Origin: Gemmatimonadota bacterium
GTDB taxonomy: Bacteria > Latescibacterota > UBA2968 > UBA8231
Reading direction: 5' to 3'
Length of the DNA stretch: 64,000 bases
Assembly (NCBI GenBank): GCA_018660835.1
Contig: JABJJN010000005.1
Coordinates: 1-64,000, forward strand
The notes below the pieces were generated by a model that ran no database searches, was not told the DNA's origin, and saw nothing but the letters and a program-made list of their open reading frames with translations. The translations under genes were made by a program, and so were the position numbers. Below, piece by piece: positions 51,030-59,973 of this stretch; within the stretch, counting starts at the first letter, position 1; the number at the start of each line of letters is the position of its first letter.

Positions 51030-51964
51030 AGGTCTGGCTCCGCAAGAGTTCGCAACTGTTGGCCCTTCGGTACGGAAGTCAGCCCGTCTGCTACCTCGTA
51101 TTCCACGAGCAAATCAACGGATTGATTCGGTGGAATTTCATCAAGCCACACATATAGGTGACTGGTCAGGTAGTCCCGCTTGTTTACATGCGCCGCTTCA
51201 ACATGTACGGCCGCAGGGGGCGGCGTGAATGTGCCCACCAGGCGCACGTGTTCATCGCCAAAATGAACAATCGATCGTAGTGGAATTCTCTGCTGTGTGT
51301 GTGTGCCATCCTCGGTGGCCTGCTTCAGGAGAATCTGCTCTACGGGCAGGTTTCGGGCGTGATCTGCAAGGTCTCCTGGGCGCATGCGTATCAACATATG
51401 ATCATTGCCAAGCAATGACGTCTGACGCTGGTTGCCAAAACCTGGGAAACCTAACATGACGTAGGGAGCAAGAACTGCCTGCGTGCCGACGTTGGTCACC
51501 TGATACGTGACGCCGAACCGAAGATTGTCGTAGAAATCCATATCCACATTTACGATGATGTCGTGGTCTTTCATGTGGCGCGTAAAGTGAAGACGAATCC
51601 AGTCCTCGCCGGCCTCGATGAAGGGCTTCCCCCAATCGGTCTGCAGTAGCTTGCGGCGCTGGGTCTGGCCGAGTCTGGTCCACCACAACCATTCCCAATC
51701 TGCCAGGGGGAGTGTACCATCGGCCAGATTCAAGCGGGTGTCGTCCTGTAGTCTCAGTTGCGTGATGCCGAAGGGATCCGTGTGCCGAATTTCCACGAGG
51801 TAGGAGGGAAACTCGAGCAGCGTCGAATCTGATCGACGGGTAAAGCGCATATGCTCGGACAACTCAACAACAGTCGGTGGCTGTGCTGTGCAACTGGATA
51901 GGATCGTGAACAGCAACAGGCAGGCTGTTGCCCATTTCCCTGATGCAAACTCTATTGATGACAT
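51026..51964 (-). CDS. hypothetical lipoprotein
   Basis: About 312 residues from ATG 51964. The start WATACLLLFTILSSC is a lipoprotein signal with Cys at the lipobox. The rest is beta-rich with many Trp, Arg and Asp residues (WEWLWWTRLGQ, DDTRLNLADGTLPL, IIVNVDMDFYDNLRFGVTYQVTNVG). It is not recognised, but resembles secreted beta-sandwich proteins. It is coupled by TTGA to the GNAT gene and divergent from the PhyH gene across a short gap. A carbohydrate role is only a guess from neighbours. Confidence 0.55.
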   Translation of the reverse strand: MSSIEFASGKWATACLLLFTILSSCTAQPPTVVELSEHMRFTRRSDSTLLEFPSYLVEIRHTDPFGITQLRLQDDTRLNLADGTLPLADWEWLWWTRLGQTQRRKLLQTDWGKPFIEAGEDWIRLHFTRHMKDHDIIVNVDMDFYDNLRFGVTYQVTNVGTQAVLAPYVMLGFPGFGNQRQTSLLGNDHMLIRMRPGDLADHARNLPVEQILLKQATEDGTHTQQRIPLRSIVHFGDEHVRLVGTFTPPPAAVHVEAAHVNKRDYLTSHLYVWLDEIPPNQSVDLLVEYEVADGLTSVPKGQQLRTLAEPDL

Positions 51965-52004
51965 CGGTTCATCATGACTGCTGAAACTCAACACAGGGCA
52001 CAGA

Positions 52005-52739
52005 ATGACGGACGAGGATATCTGGTACTTTCGACACAATGGCTTCTATCGGCTGCCGCAACGCTTGCCAGAGGGTCTCGTGGCACGGCTGAATGAAGAG
52101 ACCACCAGGCAAATTGCCTCGATGCAGGAGCCCGTTGTTTGGGAGGATGACGGTCCGCGCGGCAGGCCTGAGCATGTGCGCCGGCTGTCTAAGATCCTGC
52201 AGCGGTCGGGTGTGTTTCTCGAAGCTGCTCAGCACGAGACCCTCCTCGATGCACTTGCAGGGGTTCTGGGACCCAACATCGAATTGATGACGAACAAGCA
52301 CAACCATCTGATGGTTCGTCCACCCGCATCAGCCCCCGTTTTCTGGCACGCCGGTGAGGAGACCTGGGATCCTGTGCTGATCACGGCCCTCGTGTATCTC
52401 GAAGAATCGACCCTCGACAATGGCTGCATCCGACTCGTACCAGGATCGCACCAGCGACCCTTCGCCTGGCCACGCCGCCCGGGAAAAGACTTCTATGGGA
52501 GCCCACTCTATGATCGCTCAGTGCCTATTCCCATGCCGGCGGGCGGGGTGCTGCTGTTCAATGACTGCTGCTTCCATGGTGCCGAAGAGAACCGGACAGA
52601 TGGGTCAAGGCGCAGCATGACCCTCGGCTATCGGGCGCATGATTCGCACGATGTAGGGAAGGAAGATCCCGAGAAAATTCTTGTCAGGGGAGAGCGCGTA
52701 TACACGGGCCACGAATCGCCGTATCCTGGGCCAGCCTAG
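52005..52739 (+). CDS. phytanoyl-CoA dioxygenase (PhyH) family protein, second
   Basis: 244 residues of the Fe(II)/2-oxoglutarate oxygenase type. N-terminal YFRHNGFYRLPQRLP is typical. The first metal motif reads FWHAGEETW (His, with Glu in place of the usual Asp two residues on), and the distal His is in CFHGAEENRTDGSRRSMTLGYR, followed by the 2-oxoglutarate Arg. Its stop overlaps the stop of the VOC gene on the other strand by four bases. Substrate unknown. Confidence 0.82.
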   Translation: MTDEDIWYFRHNGFYRLPQRLPEGLVARLNEETTRQIASMQEPVVWEDDGPRGRPEHVRRLSKILQRSGVFLEAAQHETLLDALAGVLGPNIELMTNKHNHLMVRPPASAPVFWHAGEETWDPVLITALVYLEESTLDNGCIRLVPGSHQRPFAWPRRPGKDFYGSPLYDRSVPIPMPAGGVLLFNDCCFHGAEENRTDGSRRSMTLGYRAHDSHDVGKEDPEKILVRGERVYTGHESPYPGPA

Positions 52740-53128
52740 TCCGTAGGGTCGTCTATCTGGTTGGCGATTTCGATGAGGTTTTTGTCTGGATCACGCAGAT
52801 AGACTGAGCGGATTGGCCCCAAGGCACCCATTCGTTCGACGGGGCCCAACTCGATATCCAGGTCGTGCTGATGCAGATGATCGATGAGCTCAGCAAGGGG
52901 TCTGTTGGTCAGAAAACAAAGATCTGCGCTTCCCGGTGTCGGTAGCCCGGCGTGTGGCGAGACTTCGGCGCCGCAAACATGCAGATTGATCTTCTGTCGA
53001 CCGCAACGCACGGCGCGACGACCTTCATCGAAGCGAATCTCTTCGAGGCCAAGAATATCAACGTAAAAGTGCGTCGTTGTGTCGATATCCGTTATGGTGA
53101 GAACGATATGATCGAGCGTTTCGAGCAC
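52736..53128 (-). CDS. VOC-family (glyoxalase/bleomycin-resistance-like) protein
   Basis: 130 residues of the VOC fold: MLETLDHIVLTITDIDTTTHFYVDILGLE at the start, NLHVCGAEVSPHAG in the middle and VYLRDPDKNLIEIANQ at the end. The candidate metal ligands are His7, His in NLHV and Glu in LIEI. It is likely an isomerase, lyase or dioxygenase-type member with unknown substrate. It follows the P-loop ATPase gene by six bases and ends in a convergent overlap with the PhyH gene. Confidence 0.85.
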   Translation of the reverse strand: MLETLDHIVLTITDIDTTTHFYVDILGLEEIRFDEGRRAVRCGRQKINLHVCGAEVSPHAGLPTPGSADLCFLTNRPLAELIDHLHQHDLDIELGPVERMGALGPIRSVYLRDPDKNLIEIANQIDDPTD

Positions 53129-53134
53129 CTGTGC

Positions 53135-53902
53135 TCAATACTCGATTTCAAAGTCGTGTTGCCATTCCAGAAAACGCTGGCGCAGATCGATGATCGAGCG
53201 TTTTGGGTTTTTCAAAGCGTCATGAAGGAAGTCTGCGCACATCGTTTCATGTGCTTCGTCACCGGAAGCTTCCGGCAACAGCCCGCGTCGGGCGGTATAG
53301 ACACGCTGGTGCCCCATGGCGCCGTCGGTGTAGTAAACCTCTTGTACGTAGCGCTTCTTCCTGCTGCCATCAACACGGCCCTGTCCGGGACCCTGGCCTT
53401 CGAGGCGAAGGAACAGAAACAGATTCGCCGCGCGATATTGCCGCTCCGGAACGCCATTAACATCGACGATCTCTGAGCGCGCCTGATCGAGATGGTCTAC
53501 GTGCATGTTGCCCACCACCTGATGACCGCGACTACCCAATTCGAAAAAGTCGCGCAGGTCCTGATCCCACAGATACGTTGGTGGCGGGTGATCTGATAGT
53601 TCATGTGAAATGAGACAACCACGCTCAAAGCGCAGGTTCAGCACTTTGTTCGGTAGCGCAATGCCCAGGCGCCGATCTGCGGGCACGAAGGGCAGGAGTG
53701 ATCTCATGGTCGTCGTCTTGCCCACACCCCCAGGTCCTGAGCAGACGATCCATGATGCTCCATGGGAGACCTTTGACGCCAGCCAGGCGGCCAGGTCAAG
53801 GGGGATCGTCTTCTTCTGAATCAGGTCCACCAGAGAAAATACCTTCTCTCCCTGGCGAGGTGTGCACAGGTCCTGCAGCAGCTTGATCTCGCGCTGGTTC
53901 AT
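53135..53902 (-). CDS. P-loop ATPase of unknown function
   Basis: 255 residues from ATG 53902 (GAGG upstream); the frame extends to 53977. Walker A is WIVCSGPGGVGKTTTMRSLLPF near 50. The pattern GCLISHELSD, YLWDQDLRDFFEL and HQVVGNMHVDHLDQARSEI recalls secretion ATPases of the VirB11/CpaF kind, but no other secretion genes are present. The C-terminus (RQRFLEWQHDFEIEY) is not recognised. It lies 13 bases after the aminotransferase gene and six before the VOC gene, so an accessory or regulatory role in that operon is possible. Confidence 0.6.
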   Translation of the reverse strand: MNQREIKLLQDLCTPRQGEKVFSLVDLIQKKTIPLDLAAWLASKVSHGASWIVCSGPGGVGKTTTMRSLLPFVPADRRLGIALPNKVLNLRFERGCLISHELSDHPPPTYLWDQDLRDFFELGSRGHQVVGNMHVDHLDQARSEIVDVNGVPERQYRAANLFLFLRLEGQGPGQGRVDGSRKKRYVQEVYYTDGAMGHQRVYTARRGLLPEASGDEAHETMCADFLHDALKNPKRSIIDLRQRFLEWQHDFEIEY

Positions 53903-53915
53903 CGCTCGAGCCTCT

Positions 53916-55253
53916 TCATCTTTGCAGGGCCAGTGTCGCTCCAACCGAGAAACCGTCAGCAACGGCCGCGAAGGCATCGTCCATCACTTGCAGGATCGTA
54001 TCGATGTCTGTGTCGGTGTGAGCAGCACTGAAACCGTGATGGCATGGACCGCCACCGTAGTCGTGGAAATACACGCCACCGGATGCGGCGTGTCGGATAA
54101 AATCGAGCATGATATCTCGGCGATGTAGCAACGCATCGCTGTAGTCGATGGGCGAATCTTCGAGTCCCATCATCAGACCAAAACGCGCCCCATGGCGTGG
54201 CGCCTGCACCGGCAGCCCCCGGCGCTCGATGATTTCATCCAAACCGGCATAAAAATGGTCGAAGCGGCCAAGGAGATTCGGGTAGAATTGAGGGTCAGTC
54301 ACCTGCTCGAGGAAGGCTTGAGCACACAGAATCGAAGGCAGGGGAGCCATGAAGGTCCCACTGTGCTGCACCTCACCGACGGGTTTGTACTGATCCATGA
54401 GTGTTGCAGGACCACAGATTGCCGACAAGGGCATTCCACCGCCCAGGGATTTACCGATTGTGCAGATATCAGGTGTGACACCGAAATCAGCCTGGGCACC
54501 CCCTGTGCTTTTCTTGAAACTCGACTGGATTTCGTCGAAGAATAGTAGAACGTCGTACTGCTGAGTGAGTTTTCGCAGCCCCTCAAGGTATCCAGGCTGT
54601 GGACCGATGCCACCACTGTTAAAGTCCACGGGCTCGAGAATTACCGTGCCAATCTCACTCGCCCTTGAACGCAAGGCTTGTTCAACGGCGTCAAGATCGT
54701 TGTATGGCAGGGAGATGATGAACTGTGCCATCGGTTCGGGAATTCCTGGTGACTCAACGAAGCTGCTGGCGTCCGCAAGGCGGTCCGCCGGCACATGGCC
54801 GCCGATATAGGTCAGTTCGTGGTAGCCATGAAAATGACCCGTGAAGCGAATGATATGGTCCCGGCCGGTCGCTGCTCGACACAGGCGCAGGGCATGTAGG
54901 GTGGCTTCGCTACCAGAGTTCGTGAAGCGGACCCGTTCGGCACATGGAATCAGTTGTACCAGTGTCTCTGCCACCTCGACATGAGGCAGCATATCATGGG
55001 CACAGCAAATACCCAAATCTGCACTGCGTCGCAGGGCATCCTGCACGGCAGGGTGGCCGTGGCCCAGTAGAGCAGCACCGTGGCCACAACTCATATCAAG
55101 CCAGGTTTTGCCGTCGACATCGTGAAGATTTGGTCCCGTAGCGTGGTCAATGTACAGAGGATGTCCAATGGCCTGGTTGAGCCTCGTCGAGGCACAGACG
55201 CCACCTGGCAGGCTCTTCTGGCCCCGCTCGAACAACTCTTGAAGAGCACTCAA
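53916..55253 (-). CDS. class III aminotransferase (glutamate-1-semialdehyde aminomutase-like)
   Basis: 445 residues of the PLP class III group. Early GPNLHDVDGKTWLDMSCGHGAALLGHGHP, RFTNSGSEATLHALRLCRAATGRDHIIRFTGHFHGYHE, LLFFDEIQSS and the PLP lysine in ICTIGKSLGGGMPLSAICG are diagnostic. The best match by pattern is the glutamate-1-semialdehyde aminomutase-like subgroup, but no tetrapyrrole genes are nearby. The start is a TTG with AGGAG eight bases upstream. It opens the operon with the P-loop ATPase and VOC genes. Confidence 0.88.
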   Translation of the reverse strand: MSALQELFERGQKSLPGGVCASTRLNQAIGHPLYIDHATGPNLHDVDGKTWLDMSCGHGAALLGHGHPAVQDALRRSADLGICCAHDMLPHVEVAETLVQLIPCAERVRFTNSGSEATLHALRLCRAATGRDHIIRFTGHFHGYHELTYIGGHVPADRLADASSFVESPGIPEPMAQFIISLPYNDLDAVEQALRSRASEIGTVILEPVDFNSGGIGPQPGYLEGLRKLTQQYDVLLFFDEIQSSFKKSTGGAQADFGVTPDICTIGKSLGGGMPLSAICGPATLMDQYKPVGEVQHSGTFMAPLPSILCAQAFLEQVTDPQFYPNLLGRFDHFYAGLDEIIERRGLPVQAPRHGARFGLMMGLEDSPIDYSDALLHRRDIMLDFIRHAASGGVYFHDYGGGPCHHGFSAAHTDTDIDTILQVMDDAFAAVADGFSVGATLALQR

Positions 55254-55592
55254 GCGGCTAACTCCTGTAATCGACTTGAGCTCGACAATTGCGACATATC
55301 TCCATAGTTAACAATAATTTGTGGTACAGATTTCCAGCCGCATGCAGCGCTGCCTGCCGGCCTTGTAGGCTCTGGGCTCAGAGTGTTCGACTCCAGTAGG
55401 AGCTGGCCGTTGGCGGTTTGCTTCAAGGTGGTCCCCAGGCCCTGACAAACGGGTGGAAAATAGCGTAAGTTGGCAGATCGACGGGGGGCGGGCAAATCGG
55501 CCCGTTCAGGAACTACGGAATCGAGCGGTAAGAACCACCGAATTGAGGGGTGAAATGGCCGAATTGAGCGGCCTTCGAAAAGGGAAGCGGTT
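55254..55592. other. 339-bp intergenic region
   Basis: This gap separates divergent genes. It holds an AT-rich patch (about 55298-55322) that probably contains the minus-strand promoter, and near 55500-55580 repeated GAATTGAG-like words before the dipeptidase. A minus-strand frame to 55495 looks non-coding by composition. I see no RNA gene. Confidence 0.6.
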
Positions 55593-56825
55593 ATGAATGA
55601 ACGGGTTGAGCGGGACTGGCAGACAGCACTATCCGTGCTACAACCAAGTGCCAGGGATCTTGAGCACGGGCTGGAACTTCATCGCGACAGCCTCGTTTTC
55701 GAGTCCTACGGATTTTCGCCGCGCGCTGCGCCCCGAGGTGAGGCTCTGGCCGAGATTCTGGCGGAAGGAGCCTCAGGAGCCGAATTCACCGAGGCTGAGG
55801 AGGATATGTTTCTGGCGCGGATGGCGGATGATGCCGATCTGGCAGCCGAATACCATGCGGCCCTCGACTTTGCCGGTGTCGACTGTATTCTGCAGAATGC
55901 GGGCGAGGAGTGTCAGGCGCCGCTGCAACTGATCAAGCGGCTGGGCAATTTCACCTATCTGACAGACATGTTGGGCGAATTCATGCAGAGAGTGCCTTCG
56001 CCTGCGGCCATCGTCGACGCCCATGCGGCGGGCAAACACAGCCTCTACATGTCGGCCAATGGTGTGCCCCTTGCACAGCAGTGGAAGACCGTGGAAGAGG
56101 AACTGCGCTACGTACGAGTTCTTTTCCAGTTGGGCGTACGCATGACCCATATCACCTACAATCGGCGCAATATGCTCGGTGACGGGTGCGAAGAAAAGAC
56201 CGATGCCGGTCTGAGCGATTTTGGTATGGCCGCCATTGCTGAACTGAATCGCGTCGGCATCATTGCCGATGTCGCCCATTCTGGCTGGCAGACTGGAATC
56301 GATACAGCGCGCGTCTCCAGGGTGCCCATCGTCTCAAGTCACTCCGGTGCCCATGCCCTGAGTGGCCATCCGCGATGCAAGACGGATGAAGTGATGCGAG
56401 CCATCGTCGACAAGGGCGGAACCGTCGGTGTCTGTTGTATCCCCGCTTTCCTCGGGGGAACGGGAGATATCGCCGCATTTCTTGATCATATTGATTACAT
56501 GGCAAAGCTTGTGGGCGCCGAGGCGGTGACGATCGGCACAGACCAGGCGTATCTGTCGAGTCAAAATGCTGCAGAGCGAGAGAAATTCGATGCGCCGCGT
56601 CGCGGCAGACGCCGTTTCGAGGGGTTCTGGCAACCCGATGATCCGCTGCACGATCCGGCTTGGAAGGAACCGCGCATGAAGCAGAGCCTGGCCTGGACGA
56701 ACTGGCCGCTCTTCACCGTAGGACTGGTGCAGCGAGGGTATGGTGACGACGAGATTCGTGGCATTCTCGGTGGCAACATTCTTCGCGTCACGAGAGCGGT
56801 TTTCGATGCTCGTGAACTTCTATGA
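55593..56825 (+). CDS. membrane dipeptidase (peptidase M19) family
   Basis: 410 residues. The metal-binding first motif reads ELHRDSL near 30, where the family usually has D-G-H-x-D. VRMTHITYNRRNMLGDG near 190 and the second motif DVAHSGWQT near 228 with SSHSGAHALSGHPR near 249 are standard. GTVGVCCIPAFLGG follows. Residues near the end (IRGILGGNILRV) match the family tail. M19 enzymes cleave dipeptides or related amides with zinc. There is no signal peptide or anchor, so it is probably cytoplasmic. Confidence 0.85.
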   Translation: MNERVERDWQTALSVLQPSARDLEHGLELHRDSLVFESYGFSPRAAPRGEALAEILAEGASGAEFTEAEEDMFLARMADDADLAAEYHAALDFAGVDCILQNAGEECQAPLQLIKRLGNFTYLTDMLGEFMQRVPSPAAIVDAHAAGKHSLYMSANGVPLAQQWKTVEEELRYVRVLFQLGVRMTHITYNRRNMLGDGCEEKTDAGLSDFGMAAIAELNRVGIIADVAHSGWQTGIDTARVSRVPIVSSHSGAHALSGHPRCKTDEVMRAIVDKGGTVGVCCIPAFLGGTGDIAAFLDHIDYMAKLVGAEAVTIGTDQAYLSSQNAAEREKFDAPRRGRRRFEGFWQPDDPLHDPAWKEPRMKQSLAWTNWPLFTVGLVQRGYGDDEIRGILGGNILRVTRAVFDARELL

Positions 56826-56906
56826 GTGGAGATGGACGTCCTAGGCGCCTACTGGTGCCACTCATCTCGAAGGATGGCGATCAGCCGAGAGTCGCGCCTG
56901 GCTCGC

Positions 56907-58655
56907 TCATACCTTTTCGTATCCCGCGGGAAAGGGGCGCTTTTCGACGATGGCTTCTTTTACGGTCCGCGCGTGCGTGCAGGCACCGCGATAGGTGAAG
57001 CCCTTGCAGTCGCAGGTGACGTCAGCACCCAACACGTCAACGGTATAACGGATCTTGGGATCCCTTGAGGAAGTCACCCGGACTGTGGTTTGGTCGGGTC
57101 CGGAGAGGACGTCGGCCAATGCCTGAATCGCCGCTTCTGAAATGGGCACCAGGGCTCGTTGGGCCTGTTGTGAGAGATTCCCAGCTGCATCCTGCAGATA
57201 ACGGGTCGTCGCTGCACGCAGGGAGGTCATCATTTGTTCCGGCGATGTGTCCTGCGACCGCAAGCGGGCGAAGTCTGTGTCCAGAGCTTGCAGAATCTGC
57301 CGCAATTCATCCATTACATCCGCATCCATTGAACCACCCAGCGAGCGGCCCTCCACCACATCATCGACAATGCGTGATTTGCGGTCGAAAACACCACGAA
57401 CAAATTCCTCTACCGTTCCGCGTGCGATCATATAGGTCACGTTGACACTACCTGTTTGCCCGATCCGGTAGGCACGATCCTCAGCCTGCCAATGATTGGC
57501 AGGTGTCCAGTCGAGATCGTTAAAAACGACCTGTCGTGCCGCTGTGAGGTTCACTCCCGTGCCACCGGCATGGATCTGTCCCAGATACACCCGCACGGAT
57601 TCGTCATTCTGGAAACGATCGACGATGCCCTGTCGCTGCGGAACCGGCACTTCTCCCGTGAGCAGCACCGATGCCGCGCCGAAGTACTTTTCCAGCCGTT
57701 GCAGGACGTTTGGGAAACCCGAGAAGACGAGGACCTTCTCGCCCTGCTCAATCGCACCCTCAACGTATTCCTTGGTGTAGCGGCTCTTGGCGAGTCCAAC
57801 GGTCTTCCTCGTCGACATCAATCGGCCCATGCCCTTACGGAACCCGCGCTCTGTGCGTTGCGGTTCAATGCTTGGATCGAGGAACTGCATGACGTCACGG
57901 TTGAGTGCATCTCGTGTACGTTCGGGTAGCTCGACATCAATCCAGGTCCGCACCTTGGGTGGTAGGTCGAGGACGTCGTCCTTGTGTCGACGCAACATGG
58001 TCCCATGCAGTTGCACAGACAGTTCATCGACATTGCTGGCGCCATCGGCGACCCAATGTCCGTAGTCGTTGCGGCCCCCGTCGCAGTAGCGTTGAGAAAA
58101 GGACATGAAGCTACGGCCCAAAGGATGGTCAACGAGTTGTAGTAGCGGGAACAGATCTCGCGGTCTGTTGGTCAGGGGAGTACCCGTCAACGCGTGAACG
58201 ACAGGATCCCCAGCGGTGCGATCGACGAGGGTTCGTGCAAAACGACTTCGCTGCGAGCGATGATTCTTCAGATAATGCGCCTCGTCGAAGGCAATGCCGA
58301 CCCAGTTGTGGGTGAGAAGGGCTTCGAGGTGTTTTCCAAGGATGTCGTAGTTCAGGATTACCCAACCGTCAAAACCGGGTGCCGGAGGTGGCGCCGGTCC
58401 GACGATGTGTGTCTTCGCTTCTGGCAGGACCATCGCGATCTCACGCTGCCAGTTGAGCTTCACAGACGCGGGGCAGAGCACGAGATAGGGCCCGCCACTG
58501 TCTGCATGAGAGAAGGCCAGGATCGATTGCCGTGTCTTACCCAATCCCATGTCGTCGGCGAGAATGGAACGTTTGCGACCGAGGAGAAATGCGAGCCCCT
58601 CCACCTGGTGCGGATACAGCCCTTCGCTCACCTGCCGCGCCTGTGCAAGGCTCAT
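56907..58655 (-). CDS. SNF2-type helicase with C-terminal SWIM zinc finger
   Basis: 582 residues from ATG 58655 (GAGGAAA upstream). Helicase motifs: LYPHQVEGLAFLL, Walker A ILADDMGLGKTRQSI, DEAH in AFDEAHYLKNH, LTGTPLTNRPRDLFPLL, and the C-terminal QAEDRAYRIGQTGSVNVTYMIARGTVEE. The last 50 residues contain CDCKGFTYRGACTHARTVKEA, a SWIM finger (C-x-C with C-x-H). The layout recalls SMARCAL1-like annealing helicases. It overlaps the glycosylase gene by ATGA, suggesting joint action on damaged DNA. Confidence 0.9.
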   Translation of the reverse strand: MSLAQARQVSEGLYPHQVEGLAFLLGRKRSILADDMGLGKTRQSILAFSHADSGGPYLVLCPASVKLNWQREIAMVLPEAKTHIVGPAPPPAPGFDGWVILNYDILGKHLEALLTHNWVGIAFDEAHYLKNHRSQRSRFARTLVDRTAGDPVVHALTGTPLTNRPRDLFPLLQLVDHPLGRSFMSFSQRYCDGGRNDYGHWVADGASNVDELSVQLHGTMLRRHKDDVLDLPPKVRTWIDVELPERTRDALNRDVMQFLDPSIEPQRTERGFRKGMGRLMSTRKTVGLAKSRYTKEYVEGAIEQGEKVLVFSGFPNVLQRLEKYFGAASVLLTGEVPVPQRQGIVDRFQNDESVRVYLGQIHAGGTGVNLTAARQVVFNDLDWTPANHWQAEDRAYRIGQTGSVNVTYMIARGTVEEFVRGVFDRKSRIVDDVVEGRSLGGSMDADVMDELRQILQALDTDFARLRSQDTSPEQMMTSLRAATTRYLQDAAGNLSQQAQRALVPISEAAIQALADVLSGPDQTTVRVTSSRDPKIRYTVDVLGADVTCDCKGFTYRGACTHARTVKEAIVEKRPFPAGYEKV

Positions 58656-59317
58656 GCTCGTTTCCTCTGAATGGCCAGGTAATCCTGCCACAGCAGGCGT
58701 GCGGCAACCGAACGCCACGGGCGCCATGCTTTTGCCATACGCAGCATGCGGTCATCGGTCGGGCGCTTGCGCAGGCCTTTCACGCGCTGCACGGAGATGG
58801 CGAGCGCGAGATCACCTACAGGCCAGATATCCGGTCGACGCAGCACCATCAGCAGATAGACGTCGCTCGTCCATGGGCCAATGCCACGAAGATTGGTGAG
58901 ACGCGCACGTACCTGGTCGTCGCTTAGATGAGGCAGTTCGGGCAGATCGATGCGCCCTTCCCTCACAGCCTCTGCCAGACCGATGATATAGCTCGACTTG
59001 GATCCTGTAATGCCGGCGGCGCGCAGATCGTCTACATGGCATAGAGCCAATCTGGCTGCTGTTACCCGACCGACCTGCAACTGCAGACGCCGATAGATCG
59101 TGGCAGCAGCTTTCAGTGACACCTGCTGTTCGAGAATGATGCGGACGATCGTCGCAAATCCGGGCGGACGGGCCCACAGCGGCGGTGGCCCGTGTCGGCG
59201 CGCAATCGTCGCTAATTCTTCGTCCACGTCGCTCAGCTCAGACACGGCTTGTCCGATCTGGGAAATGGTGAGTGGTCCTGGGGGGCGGACGGTGATCACT
59301 GTGTCAGACCTCTGCAT
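58652..59317 (-). CDS. DNA-3-methyladenine glycosylase, AlkA-type HhH-GPD
   Basis: 221 residues from ATG 59317. The helix-hairpin-helix is LTNLRGIGPWTSDVYLLMVL, followed by GDLAL with the catalytic Asp, and an N-terminal FATIVRIILEQQVSLKAAATIYRR. There is no iron-sulfur cluster motif. It would excise alkylated bases such as 3-methyladenine. Its start overlaps the deoxyribosyltransferase-like gene by 14 bases (GTG 59299 is an alternative start); its stop overlaps the SNF2 start. Symbol alkA is likely but not certain. Confidence 0.87.
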   Translation of the reverse strand: MQRSDTVITVRPPGPLTISQIGQAVSELSDVDEELATIARRHGPPPLWARPPGFATIVRIILEQQVSLKAAATIYRRLQLQVGRVTAARLALCHVDDLRAAGITGSKSSYIIGLAEAVREGRIDLPELPHLSDDQVRARLTNLRGIGPWTSDVYLLMVLRRPDIWPVGDLALAISVQRVKGLRKRPTDDRMLRMAKAWRPWRSVAARLLWQDYLAIQRKRA

Positions 59318-59924
59318 AGATCGACGCCAGAGTTCGTGCCAATTCCCCCGGATCCGTGGGCGTCTCGGACTCTCTGGATGCAGAAACCGCATCAGCCACA
59401 CGGTGACCCCTGGCGAGGGTCGCTGCGACGTCTGCAGTACGATCTCTGGCGATTTCAGCTGCCACTACCTGCGGAATCGCGTCGACAGAGTCTGTGATCT
59501 GCAGGTTGGTCAGGCAGCTGAGCATCGGATTGTCCTCCCCATCAAAGGGGGCCCGATCATCGGATTTGAAGAGGACCAACGGGCGGCCGGCACCCCAGGT
59601 AAGTGCGGCCTCGACCACAGTGCCCTCATCTGGAACACGACCATTGATGTTGGCAACACATGCGTGTGACCATTGCAGTAGGTGATAGATATCCAGGTCG
59701 AAGATGCTTCGATGCACTAGTCTGTTGGCTTGCGCTGGTGAGACGCCGGATGTCTCGAACTGGCGTTGGACATCGCTCAGCTCGAATCCGTCTCGCTGCG
59801 GCAGAAACGTCTCGTACCCCGCCTTCTCCAGTGCCTGAGCGATCGCGTGCATTTCTGCTCTTTCCGGGTCATTGAACAGGGGACCGGCGCAATAAACACG
59901 GACTGTCGTCATCGTCGTTTCCAT
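59304..59924 (-). CDS. nucleoside 2-deoxyribosyltransferase-like protein
   Basis: 206 residues. VYCAGPLFNDPERAEMHAIAQALEKAGYETFLPQRDG is the family N-terminus, and HACVANINGRVPDEGTVVEAALTWGAGRPLVLFKSD contains the catalytic Glu in D-E-G-T-V-V-E. The C-terminal 60 residues (DAIPQVVAAEIARDRTADVAATL) are an extra, helical extension. Such enzymes swap or hydrolyse the base of deoxynucleosides or nucleotides. A second ATG at 59912 has a better ribosome site. First gene of the glycosylase-SNF2 operon. Confidence 0.82.
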   Translation of the reverse strand: METTMTTVRVYCAGPLFNDPERAEMHAIAQALEKAGYETFLPQRDGFELSDVQRQFETSGVSPAQANRLVHRSIFDLDIYHLLQWSHACVANINGRVPDEGTVVEAALTWGAGRPLVLFKSDDRAPFDGEDNPMLSCLTNLQITDSVDAIPQVVAAEIARDRTADVAATLARGHRVADAVSASRESETPTDPGELARTLASIYAEV

Positions 59925-59973
59925 TGAATATCTTCAGGGCGGTTGGAATTCACAGACATGAATAGAAAGCCAG

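Noticed and set aside
55250-55495. 81-residue minus-strand frame overlapping the aminotransferase start
   Set aside because: No ribosome site, uneven composition, and its tail only coincides with the aminotransferase ribosome site. A 15-residue subframe from 55297 has a GGAG too close to its ATG.
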